A stretch of DNA of 64,000 nucleotides, taken from the NCBI GenBank assembly GCA_003255025.1, contig QANY01003900.1:186001-250000 (forward strand). Reading direction: 5' to 3'. The notes below the pieces were generated by a model. The model did no database searches. It saw only the letters and a list, made by a program, of their open reading frames with translations, and was not told where the DNA came from. The position numbers were made by a program, and so were the translations under genes. The stretch is from Datisca glomerata (lineage: Eukaryota; Streptophyta; Magnoliopsida; Cucurbitales; Datiscaceae). Within the stretch, counting starts at the first letter, position 1. Each line of letters begins with the position of its first letter. Positions 53,825 through 64,000 of this stretch are shown in pieces.

Positions 53825-54155
53825 CTCCCATACCCGCGCAATTGTTGCGAGGCGGGCAGACAGACTAGTAAATTGTAAATACTAATTTACTGAGTACTGC
53901 TGCTTCTGGGGAAAGTCAAATTAAAGTTGTTCCCATAATATTTGAGTAATTAACAATTTACAAAGACAATGAGATGAGTATGATAATGAATGATCTCGGG
54001 TTATCGTGAACCTTTTCAATTTTGGATTAGGAAATATATACTTCTTTTCAATTTTGGATTAGGAAATATATATTTCTTTTCAAAAAATCATACACGATTA
54101 AATATTAATAATTTCATCAAATTTTCTTCAATTCTAAATACACAATCAAATCATC
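53825..54155. promoter_or_regulatory. BTB gene upstream region
   Basis: About 330 bp between the BTB start and the foldback-like element, so the promoter is short or partly inside the element. Near 54000-54080 the phrase ttcaattttggattaggaaatata occurs twice in tandem, a 31-bp direct repeat. No TATA box was assigned. Confidence 0.45.
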
Positions 54156-55596
54156 TTTTATTATTCTTCTTCTTCTCTTTTATTCAACGAAGCTCATTAT
54201 TATTCTTCAGATAACTACTTGAATGAATCAAATAATTATTTATAATTACTTGAACCCTTCAAGTAATTATTTTTTATTTTGTTAGACGGTAACTCAAACA
54301 CCAGGTGACTAGTTGAAGAATTCAAATATTTTTTTAGGACTACTTGAAATGTTCAAGTAGTTTTTTATGACTGCTTGAACTTTTTTTACATCTAAAAATG
54401 AGAAAATGAACTTTGAGTACTTGAAGGGTTCAAGTAGTTGTGTCTGACTATTTAAATCCTTCAAGTAGTGATTTTGATTCTGAAAGTAAAAAAAATATTA
54501 CTTGAAAGGTTCAAGTTGTTGTATCTAACTATTTGAACCCTTCAAGTAGTGATTTTGATTCTGAAAGTAAAAGAAAATTACTTGAAAGATTCAAGTAGTT
54601 GTATCTGACTACTTGAATCCTACAAGTAGTACTTTTGATTATGGAAGTCAAAAACATTACTTGAAGGGTTCAAGTAGTTGTATATGACTACTTGAACCCT
54701 TCAAATAGTGATTTTGATTCTAGAAGTAAACAAATATTACTTAAGGAATTCAAGTGGTTGTATCTGACTACTTGAACCCTTCAAGTAGTGACTCTGATTC
54801 TGAAAGTAAAAAAATATTACTTGAAAAGTTCAAGTAATTGTATTTGACTACTTGAACCATTCAAGTAGTGATTTTGATTTTGGAAGTAAAAAAATTTACT
54901 TGAAGGGTTCAAGTAGTTGTATCTGACTACTTGAACCCTTCAAGTAATGATTTTGATTCTGAAAGTAAAAAAAAATATTACTTGAAGGATTCAAGTAGTT
55001 CCATCTGACTACTTGAACTCTTCAAGTAATGATTTTGATTCTGAAAGTCAAAAAAATATTACTTGAAGGGTTCAAGTAGTTGTATCTAACTATGTGAACC
55101 CTTCAAGTAGTAATTTTGATTCTGAAAGTAAAAAAAATTACTTGAATGATTCAAGTGGTTGTATCTGATTACTTGAACTCTGCAAGTAATTGTATCTGAT
55201 TAGTTGAACCCTTCAAGTAGTAGTGTTGATTCTTGAAGTAAAAAGACTATTTGAAGGGTTAAAGTAGTTGTATTGGCTACTTGAACCTTTCAAGTAGTGA
55301 TTTTGATTCTAGAAGTCAAAAAAAGTAATACTTGAAGGGTTCAAGTAGTCAGATACAACTAGTTGAACCCTTCACATAATATTTTTTTTACTTGCAAAAT
55401 CAAAATCACTACTTGAAATGTTTAAGTAGTCAGATACAACTACTTGAACCATTCAAATAATTTGTTGACTTCCATAATCAAAACCACTACTTGAAGGATT
55501 CAAGTAATTTGTTATGAATACTTATGCATAAAAAAACAAGAGAATAATGGGTGCTAGAGTAGCTCTCGTTGAAGAAGAATAATAAGAATAAGAATA
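54155..55596. mobile_element. Foldback-like element made of palindromic 80-bp units
   Basis: The left end (ttattcttcttcttctc...attcaacgaagctcattattattctt, 54158-54206) and the right end (complement of about 55540-55595: ttattcttattattcttcttcaacgagagct...cccattattctc) are imperfect inverted repeats. Between them lie about 14 units of about 80 bp. A typical unit has TACTTGAAGGGTTCAAGTAG, then TTGTATCTGA, then CTACTTGAACCCTTCAAGTAG, then a spacer tgattttgattctgaaagtaaaaa. Each TACTTGAA-NNN-TTCAAGTA block is itself palindromic. Units run in one orientation to about 55320 and in the opposite orientation (cagatacaac) after it. No coding capacity. The architecture resembles plant foldback elements; an inverted satellite is the alternative. 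Confidence 0.75.
54430..55515. repeat. About 80-bp minisatellite array with palindromic cores
   Basis: Unit starts (attacttgaa or a variant) fall near 54498, 54578, 54657, 54737, 54816, 54895, 54976, 55058 and 55137, a period of 79-82 bp. The marker ttgtatctgac or a close variant occurs about twelve times in direct orientation; its complement occurs at 55352 and 55431. Confidence 0.93.
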
Positions 55597-57035
55597 ATGG
55601 GTCGGGATTCGCTGAAAAAGAATGGGTCACAGTGTCTCAAAGAAGTCGAAGAAGAAGGAGGAGGAGGAGGAGGAGGTGGAGGAGGATGTGGAGGAGGATG
55701 GCCTTCGTTGAAGATGAAAGAAAAGAGCTACAATGGTAAAGTTGGCATCTGTGTTGATTTAATATTTGCATTGAGAATGGAAGAGAAATTATGAGAAATA
55801 TTGTATAATATTCTAGAGTTTTTCGAAAGGGGTATATTTTTTCTAACCCAAATTCAAAAATGTATAGTTTTCCGAATAACCCAATGATCTTGTAGAATAC
55901 TACTTCACTTGCACATGTGATGGACGTGAATTTAACAATTTTTAAATGAATACGTTAAATTATGATATGATATATTCGTTGTTACGATATTTTTTAATAC
56001 ATTCCCTCATAATATGTGTGTTGCATGCAATTGGCTAAACAATAAAATTTCTATTAATGCCATATCATAAAAGATGAAAAAGTATAGACCTACAATCAGT
56101 TAAATATATGTATAAAAATCAATTTTATAGAGCATTGCGTATTTGTAAAAATCATAAAAACATATTAAATTTCATCATATATATACATACATACATATAT
56201 ATATAGTTGTTTCAAACTCTATTTTTCAATTGTAGGTTTTAACTAATAAATTTGTATTTGATTTGTTTTTATTTTTTCTCACGCGTCTTGTTTTCATTTA
56301 AAACATGTTTAAGTATATTATCATAATTGAATTGAAGTTATACAATTGATTATCAATAATTTAATTTAAGATTATTAATATTTTATCTTAATACTTATGA
56401 AATACAACTAAGAAATTCCATGAAATGGTTGGGACATTTTTATCTAAAAATATGAGTTCGCCCTAAGACTCACTTATATGTACTCTAGATATAAAAGTGG
56501 TCCTTCAAGTTCATGGCTTAATTCTCTTATCCACCGTCGATTGGTATTTTTTGTTTAATTTTTATGGTCTATCCTATCGCGTACTGTTTTTCTTAATTTG
56601 TTGCCTACTATTATAGTTTCTTCTTTACAAATTTTGATGAAGCCATCAATTTGTTTATTTTAAGAGTTTAATGTGTAATTTTACTCATTTTAAAGTTTAT
56701 GACTAAATTACATGTGCCCAAAAATTATGTGTAAATTAAATTTAGTTCAAAACAAAGACAGAGCACACAAAAACTCCATCAACATAGGTGACGTTGGCAC
56801 TGATATATATGGATGATGAACTTTTTTGTTAGCATTGGATGTCTGAAGTTTTAGCTATAGCTAATCCTATGGGTGCAAAGGCTATGATCAAAGAGTTTTT
56901 CATCAAATGTATTTTTTGCCTTCTGTAAGGATGTGTAAGTGGTAAAAATTTTCTATGTCTTATATATGTATTTTGTTTGCTGTGTTTTAGCCTAATAGAA
57001 GATGTATCTTCTGCACATATTGGACAAGCATAATA
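55597..57035. other. AT-rich region with a GGA/GAA microsatellite
   Basis: A purine-rich stretch (gaagaaggaggaggagg, 55645-55705) gives a spurious glycine-rich frame. The rest to 57.0 kb is AT-rich with a short (TA/CA) tract near 56180-56205. No gene was seen. Confidence 0.55.
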
Positions 57036-57039
57036 ACCT

Positions 57040-58294
57040 TTAACATTGCATTCGCATAAGTTTCCATAAGCAGAAAAATCATTGAATCATCCACATTAAG
57101 ACTGCTCTAACAGTAAAACTCTCTTCCCGATATGCATCATACGCCTCAATTCCCACTTCCCATAGAACTTTAAGATCATCAATCAAAGGTGCTAAATAGA
57201 CATCAATGTCATTTCTCTGTTACTTAAGACCAGCTATTAACAATGTTAACATCATGTATTTTCTTTTCACGTACAACCATGGAGGAAGATTATATATCAC
57301 CATGATAACATGCCAACAACTATATTTACTACTAAGGGAACTAAATGGATTTATCCCATCTGTTGCAATAGCTAGTCGAAGGTGTCTTGGCTCAGCTGTG
57401 AAATCCGGCCACTTGTGGTCTATAAGCTTCCAAGATGGAGAATCGGCTGGGTGACGTAATTTACCACCTATTTTCCTATCATAACCATGCCATATTGACT
57501 TTTCGCAATATGGCTACTCTTATACATTCGTTTAAACCGTGGTATGGGAGGAAAATATCGTAACACCTTTGCAGGCAATCCTTTTTTCTCTCCTGAAAAA
57601 TTCTTCGATGGTTTCCATCTCGAGACACCAAACACAGGACATACAATTGCTTCTACATGCTCATTTCTATATAGAATGCAATCATTAGGACATGCATGTA
57701 TTTTTCATACTCAATTCCTAAAGCACATAAGATTTTCTTAGCCTTGTAGAACGAAATGGTCATTTGATTGCCATCTTGAAACATATCCTCTAACATACTC
57801 AATAAATCTGAAAAACTTATGTCACTCTATCCATATTTAGCCTTTAAATTATACAACTTCACTAATGCAGATAATTTTGTGAACCTTCTACAATTAGGGT
57901 ACAAAGGCATTCTGCGTCATTAAGCATCTTTTCAAATTTCTCAGGACTATCTAAATAAAAATCTTCTACTGCTTCAACCATATTTACGATACATTCATAA
58001 TCATCAATATCTACATGAGATGTCTCTTCCTTCATTTATACCAAATGTACTTTTTCTAGAATTATCTAATTCTCCATGTCACACCCATGTTTGACATTCT
58101 TGATCTATTTCATTAATGAATAAGTGATTTATTACCTCAGAGAAAGTGAAACGTTTGAGACTCTCACATTCCACACACAGACAACGTAAGAAACAAAGGT
58201 CATTATCGCGCTCCATTGCACACTTGAGAAAATATCCAACCCCGATGTCATAATTTGTAGATGTTTTATCCATAAACATCCACGATTTATCCAT
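57040..58294 (-). pseudogene. TNP2-type CACTA transposase remnant
   Basis: Begins at 58294 with the transposase-associated domain (MDKSWMFMDKTSTNYDIGVG, FLRCLCVECES, VINHLFINE), stopped at 58079. After a gap the TNP2 core continues through several frames between 57740 and 57110: LGIEYEKYMHVL, KVLRYFPPIPRFKRMY, RHPADSPSWKLIDHKWPDF, EPRHLRLAIATDGINPFSSL, YSCWHVIMVIYNLPPWL, NDIDVYLAPLIDDLK, LWEVGIEAYDAY. These follow the family order exactly. Internal stops and shifts make it inactive, and the part beyond 57040 is not recognisable. Confidence 0.88.
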
Positions 58295-59114
58295 CCTGAG
58301 AATAATTTTTTTATTGAAAACTCATTATTACCCTATAATTAACATAATTAAATTAAAAAAACATGGAGAAAAAAAAGAAACATACCTTCTAAATTCATGA
58401 TTTGAATGCATAAAAAAGAAATCAGAGAATCAGAGTTGAATGTCAATGAGATCTCAAGTTTAAGTAGACGAGGAAACAATTGATTCGAAAGAGAAATAGA
58501 GAATCGAAGACGTCGACGAGATGTAGAGACAATATCGATATATTAGAAACAACGGAGAGAATAAGAGAAAAAGAATCACAAGGTTACTTTTAGGTTAAAA
58601 CGTGTAATAAAGGACGACAGGTTATATATACCCTGTCGTGAATGATGACCAATTCCACGTGCAGGAATAAAAAAATTTAAAGGCACGTGGTGTAAAGTGT
58701 TAACACACGACGGGTGTTCTACAAGTCGTCGTTAATGTAGTTCATATAATGACGGTTTACATATACACCATCATTTCTTAACAACATTTCAAACAATGGT
58801 TTACATATAAATCATCGTCGTTGTTAGTTCAGTAACAACGGGGTTTATATCACCCGCCGTGTTTGATGCAGCATAATTAAAAATATAAAATTTAATTTTA
58901 TTAATCCTCAATCCTACAAATAAAAACATGTACAAGTTTAGATAGAATACGACCACAAACTCAGAATTCATTCAGAATAATTTGTAGACCACTTCTATTA
59001 ATATTTAAATGTAACTTATTACACCGAGTAACTTATTTACAATCATAAAATCAAAATGCAACTTAAAGCTAGCTATCCCAACCGGCAACACATATACTCA
59101 GCGAAGTAATCAGA

Positions 59115-61980
59115 CTATTCAAATCGTACTTCGTCAATCTCTTCAAATTGTGAACTGCTAGAAAAAATTACTTTAGTCAAACTATTCTACAACATCAATG
59201 GAATATATTAAATGTAGTGAAACAATAACTAGTTTACGTACCATTTCATTCATAGACTTGTTAGGATACTCAATTATATGTTTCACAAAACGCATAACAA
59301 AATAATCACATTCAACGCTCCCAGCTTGCTAAGGACACTATTGTATAAATTAATTATATATATTAATAAATCCAAACACTTAGCATAGTCATAAAATATA
59401 AAATATATAAATTAATACCTGAGGTTTTATCCACTTCAAGGATTTCCTAATTGTACGTTCTACTATAGTTCTAGCAATATTGAAAGCCCTGTATAAGAAA
59501 TTTTAACCCTTAATTATATATTCATAGTGTAATTCATAATATAGTTAATTGTTAACTATATAGTAAAACTTACTTCGTAACAACTTCTTTCGGGTCCTTG
59601 TGACTAAAATTATTAATAAAGCCAAAGATATATGCATTGTTCTTGTAAAAATTCAGGACGACCAATATCCAATGTCGGGAGAAACTTAATGGAGCAAAAA
59701 CATATTGCTCAGGTCGTGTGGCTATCAAAATATTGAAAATGTAACGTGCTCTCTCGTCTGAATTGCCCAATGTTGCACCTATGAGTGAGGGTTTGAAAAA
59801 GACAAATAAGTTGATGTGTTTCTCTCGTAACTTCCGATAAAGGGACCTACAATAAATAAAACCCTAAAATATAAGCAATTAGCAGCATCTTATAAAAAAT
59901 ATATATAATTATCGAATCGACTACTAAGCATCTTACTCCATATAAATTGACACTATACTACAAGATATCTCGCGCATTTCACATAATTGCTTTATATCAT
60001 CTTTATCACAAAATGTTCTAGCATTATCATAACAAAAAATGGCTCTCTCATAATCGATTGTAATGGCCTTATCCGCTCCCATCTTATTGGCCACTGTGTA
60101 GAGATACTTTAGTCCTCGTGGAACGTTTGCAGGCATTGGGTTTTGTGTAACAATCTTCATAGGAGATTTCTTCTTTAGAGATTTGTCCTGAATACAAGCT
60201 AATTTAATGTTTTAAACAAGATCATTACAACTTCTAAATAACTAATAACTAAAAAACATATTACCTCTATAAGTCTGACTAGATGTTCAGGCCAAGGCAC
60301 ATGATATCCCAGAGCCTGACCCACAGTCTATAACTCATCCTAAACTAGGAAAGGTAGAGGGGCATCATCAATCATGACTAAATCAATTGACACACAAACA
60401 TTCCCCTCTCCTACCAGAACATCGCTGCTTGTTGTGTCAATAATTGTACCGTGTGCGGCAACCTCATCATCAATATCCACAAACAACTAGCACGTAATTT
60501 TCTAAAATAATTTAAAATATTATGAGTATGCATATGTATAATTATTTACTAAAAAGGTAAGTCAAGTTTTTAACTTATTGAAAATACCTTTATAGCTTTC
60601 CTCTGAGTCATAGAAAGTCGATCCTGGTGTTTGGAGCAACTTGCCTTATCCGATGAAGGAGTTATTTTAGGATAACCTTTAAGTGTCTCTTTCTCCAACT
60701 CCTTAGAATTGGTACTCCACTTTAAATTTCATCATTCACAACTTGCTCACAGACTTGAGTCAATTTTTGCTCAATTCCAGCTTTTGAGTTGTGTCGAGGA
60801 AGTTTAAAATATCTGGTTGGAGTCACAAAATGGCTCAAACCCCTTACCTGACCACCATGTTCGGGATTACCTAAAACTATGGTGAGAATATCATGGGTAC
60901 CAGAAGTAGGCACCCCTTTCTCCCGAAGTTCGTCCTACAATTAAAACGCATATAATTAAACCAAAATAATTATATTAAATTCAAACTAATTAAATAAAAT
61001 GAATTAAACACACTTACAATTTTTTTCGCATTTTCTTCAATGGCCTCATCCTTGAATCTTCCTTTTTTATCCTTATAGGCACATTTCCACAACGTTGCTC
61101 GATCTATTGGCTCGTCAGTACCTTTTTCTTTTTGTTGTTATAACGGTTAGTAGTAATTAAAGACATAGTAATTTGCAAATAAATATTAAGTTTAAAATAC
61201 CTTTACAGCTTTCCTCGCCAACATTTCCTCCAATTCTTGCATATCTCATATGAGAGATTTTATGATCATATTTATTTTACGCTCGGTTCAATTTTTAATT
61301 TCCCTTATTTTCTGTAGTTGAACAATTAATAGTAACTATGCCAAAATGTATGTTCAAAAAATGAACGTGAAACTAAAACGCAAAGTAAAGGATTTTACCA
61401 AAAATTCAAGAGTAAGACGAGATTTCACAAACTCGTCCCCCAATGCAGTTGCTCGATGAAGTTATACTTGATAGGTGGTTGTCTTAACTTTTCAAGGTCG
61501 TCCAAATAAGAGAAAATCAATTTTTGACCGAGGCTATACTTAAATTTATGCCATAGCTCGCTAGCATTCATTAAGATATTTCCCTTGAGTGTTGGATTTA
61601 TCACATATTGAGTTTACACCAAAAGTAATTAATACTTATTAATAAAGCTTTAATTTAGTAACTACAAATAATTTATAAAAATGTACAAATACCTTAATAG
61701 CTTCCTACACCTTCTCATTCGCCTCTTTGGTAACATGACGATCTCAATCCTTGTAAGTTATTGGAATAATTAAATGTACACAACTTCCAACGAAGCTTTT
61801 GAATTTTGGAAGATTCTCACATATAGGTTGTCCCTTGATATTTGTTGTGATAACATTTTTTTCAAACTTCATTCTATCAGCTTTCAAGGAAGTGGGGTAA
61901 GTTGGCCCTATTTTCCCTCTTCTTTTTGTCGTACTAGTCATCGTATCTATATTTAATCTATCTACGTTATCAATATTCAA
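59115..61980 (-). pseudogene. CACTA second ORF with ULP1-like cysteine protease domain
   Basis: Several exon-like blocks on the minus strand follow the plant CACTA ORF that ends in an ULP1 (C48) domain: RRGKIGPTYPTSL and GQPICENLPKFKSFVGSCV (61930-61780); DILTIVLGNPEHGGQVRGLS (60900-60830); GYHVPWPEHLVRLIE (around 60300); the block ANKMGADKAITIDYE with QLCEMREIS (60090-59960); then the protease: FAPLSFSRHWILVVLN (catalytic His in HW, near 59670), and QAGSVECDYFVMRF with the catalytic Cys codon at 59308-59310. The Asp that normally follows the His block is not seen (AYIFGFINN). The ORF ends ...EEIDEVRFE, stop at 59115. Two tryptophan codons have become stops near 61.73 kb and at least one frameshift is present. 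Tentative introns have GT-AG borders. Confidence 0.8.
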
Positions 61981-62577
61981 ATTATCATCATTTGAGTCTT
62001 ATCTATCCATATCTACAAGTTATGAAATTGCATAACATATTAATTATTCATTCAAGTAAAAAATGTACGCTCAGAATCATAATTTTTTACCAAGCAATCT
62101 TTTGGATTTATCCACTTAAAATGACCCTTAGATCTATCAACTTAAAATATACGCTCTGAATCATAATTTTTACCAAGCAATCTCTTTGTCAGACCGACAA
62201 GAGCCATTTTGGATGGCTACAACTAGTTGCATTTATATAAATAGTCGAACATGATGTGAAAATAAAAATATCAACCAAGAAGGCGACAGTCTAATAAGCT
62301 AAAAAAATCTATTAAAAATTCACCAATCAGAGGGATATTCTAATCGCATAAAAAGACAGAGATTATATACAATATCCATTCTTTATAATAGAATTTAAAG
62401 ACAGTGTATCATTTTAGAACATACGAAGGTGTGAATTAAAACATATGAACATCTTGCTAGAGATTATATGCAATATTCTTTCTTTAGAATATAATTTAAA
62501 GACAATACATGAACATATATGCAATATAAAAACTAAAAGTTCAAGAATGGTAGTTCAATGGAGATGATGAAAATGAG

Positions 62578-62711
62578 GGTTCCTTCGAATAACAAATGGA
62601 AGATGAAAACGATAGTGGAAGATGAAAATGACGATGGAAATGATGGTTCCTTTGCATAACAAATGGAAGATGAAAACGACGGTGGAAGATGAAAATGACA
62701 GTGGAATCATT
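62578..62711. repeat. 67-bp tandem duplication
   Basis: ggttcctt(c/t)g(a/c)ataacaaatgg followed by aagatgaaaacga and ggtggaagatgaaaatgac occurs twice, starting at 62578 and 62645, with few changes. It lies between the ULP1 ORF start and the right subterminal repeat cluster of the CACTA material. Confidence 0.85.
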
Positions 62712-63190
62712 TTTTACCGAATCAAAAATTACAAAATGAAAATTTACCGAATCAATGGAAGATTGATGAAAACGACGTGTTGGGGATGATTAAAATGACG
62801 GTGGAAGCAAAGCAATCATGTGGCGCAAGGAGACAATAATGGTGGGGTAGCCGAGTATGGGGTAGGGGGAAAAAGATGGAATAAAAAAATCTAGGGTTAT
62901 GATATATATAAGTCTCAATGCACGATGAGGTATTGAGATCTCGTCGTGCTTTGGTCACAAAAATGACGGGGGGTCTATACCCTGTTAGACTACCCCACCG
63001 TTGTTTTTTGTTTTTATTTTTAAAAAATGATGGGGTTTCCAGGACCCGTCATTGTCTTCCTTTTACTAATACGACAGATATACTATCTACCGCCATTTTG
63101 TCATTTTACCATGATGGCACTTTTATAAACCGTCGTCAAGTTTAAAAAAGAAGGCCAACGACGATGACTTTTATATTTCCCGTTGTGATA

Positions 63191-64000
63191 TTTGAAGGAA
63201 AATTCAACGTGCATCCGTGTTTGGAGTGATTCGTTTAATCTCTCGAGAATAGAACGTGAGGTGATCAAATAGTTGATCACCACAGTACTATACTTTTTTA
63301 GTTGCGATTTTGCTTTGAACTTTTAACTATGTTGTGGATAATAAATCTATGCATGTCGTGTTTAATCTTTTATATCATAGTTCGCTAATTACATACTTGT
63401 GGACAATTTAGTACATTTCATATGTATCTTAAATAATCTTAAATTTCTACATTATATAATACAAGTGTTTTCAAACCATGTGGTGGAAAATAATACAACA
63501 AATAAATATATAAATAATTGTAGCAGTATTGATAAATTAAAAATGTGGCACAACAATTTTTAAATTTTTGAGGGTGTCCTATTGGGAGGGGTGATTTCGA
63601 ACGCAAAATTAAGGAATTCCCGATTCATCTATATTTACTTTCTAGAGATATGAGATAGGAAGAAATCATGTGTTCAAATCGACTAAAAATAATGAAAGAT
63701 AAATTCCCCTCCCCTAATTTCCTCCTTTTTATAGTGCGTGGATGGGTAAATAGTAAATACGTCATTAATAGAATTTTATTCACAACAGTCATGTTATATA
63801 TATATATACACGCGCATGTTGTATACCAACAAATTAGTTAAAGTTCAGAATATATTAAAATAATTATTACTTTTCTAGTAGGTTCATGAATCTCTATAAA
63901 CCAACCATTTCCTCGTCAAATTCATGAATAAATGTGATTTATTAATTTTCATAAAAGTTGTGTATTTATTGAGGTTCCAACTTTTAATATAATTAGTCGT
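63191..64000. other. AT-rich flank
   Basis: No open frame or recognised repeat except a short (TA)n with cacgcgcatg at about 63798-63820. The window ends in AT-rich DNA. Confidence 0.5.

Larger units (their letters stand above)
57036..63190 (-). mobile_element. CACTA (En/Spm) transposon material, TNP2 and ULP1 ORFs
   Basis: Two decayed minus-strand coding regions of CACTA type: an ULP1-containing ORF (61980-59115) and a TNP2 transposase (58294-57040). Clusters of short GC-richer motifs (acgacggg, cgtcgt, taccctgtcgt and complements) lie at 58610-58870 and 62930-63180; such subterminal clusters are usual in CACTA elements. No CACTA terminal sequence or 3-bp target duplication was found. It may be one rearranged element or two adjacent ones (57.0-58.87 and 58.6-63.19 kb). 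Confidence 0.75.

Noticed and set aside
53501..53831. Reading MGDEIVERRRR as the BTB protein N-terminus
   Set aside because: That frame does not join exon 2 in phase; the frame starting at 53824 gives the conserved HQRLQNALNLGT and an in-phase junction.
54430..55515. Regularly spaced repeats that could suggest a CRISPR array
   Set aside because: This is plant nuclear DNA. The intervening sequences are themselves repeated, and the period of about 80 bp has no unique spacers.
55597..55794. Glycine-rich 65-aa frame
   Set aside because: It comes from a GGA microsatellite next to the foldback-like element and has no flanking gene structure.
62918..63145. 75-aa plus-strand frame
   Set aside because: It lies within the CACTA subterminal motif cluster and is not protein-like.

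Overview
This is plant nuclear DNA, almost certainly from a eudicot. It is AT-rich, has many GT-AG introns, and its genes belong to plant-specific families (thaumatin-like, WAT1/UMAMIT, plant CIR, plant BTB-ARM). I cannot name the species. All exon structures below were built by hand by matching splice sites, reading frames and remembered family sequences; no alignment was run.

Layout. 0.76-3.8 kb: thaumatin-like protein gene, minus strand, 2 exons with a 2.3 kb intron. 5.2-10.2 kb: CIR-type nuclear/splicing protein, minus, 7 exons, 540 aa. 11.2-17.0 kb: COG6, the Golgi tethering subunit, plus, 11 exons, 692 aa, divergent from CIR across a 1.0 kb shared upstream region. 18.0-18.3 kb: broken first-exon copy of the next gene. 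20.5-24.4 kb: WAT1-related/UMAMIT transporter, plus, 7 exons, 380 aa. 25.2-33.3 kb: Enhancer of polycomb-like (EPL) chromatin protein, minus, 12 exons, 445 aa, with a LINE fragment and two SINEs in its introns. 46.9-53.8 kb: ARM plus double-BTB protein, minus, 8 exons, about 1031 aa, crossed by a poly-G/N assembly gap.

The rest is mobile-element territory. 33.9-39.4 kb: decayed Mutator-like element with a MULE transposase followed by a plant mobile domain (MAIN-like). 40.5-44.4 kb: Copia LTR retrotransposon with an apparent 5-bp target-site duplication, a 5' LTR cut to about 75 bp and a broken polymerase. 54.15-55.6 kb: foldback-like element built of about 80-bp units, each holding short palindromes, whose orientation flips near its right end. 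57.0-63.2 kb: CACTA (En/Spm) material with a TNP2 pseudogene and a second ORF carrying an ULP1-like protease domain, with GACG-rich repeat clusters between and beyond them. Four tRNA-type SINE copies and one short MITE candidate are scattered through the window.

The genes are ordinary single-copy housekeeping or regulatory loci that happen to be neighbours; nothing suggests a metabolic cluster. The most unusual structures are the palindromic foldback array at 54-55.6 kb, the 127-bp tandem duplication that copies a splice donor of the CIR gene, the MULE-PMD remnant and the CACTA/ULP arrangement.
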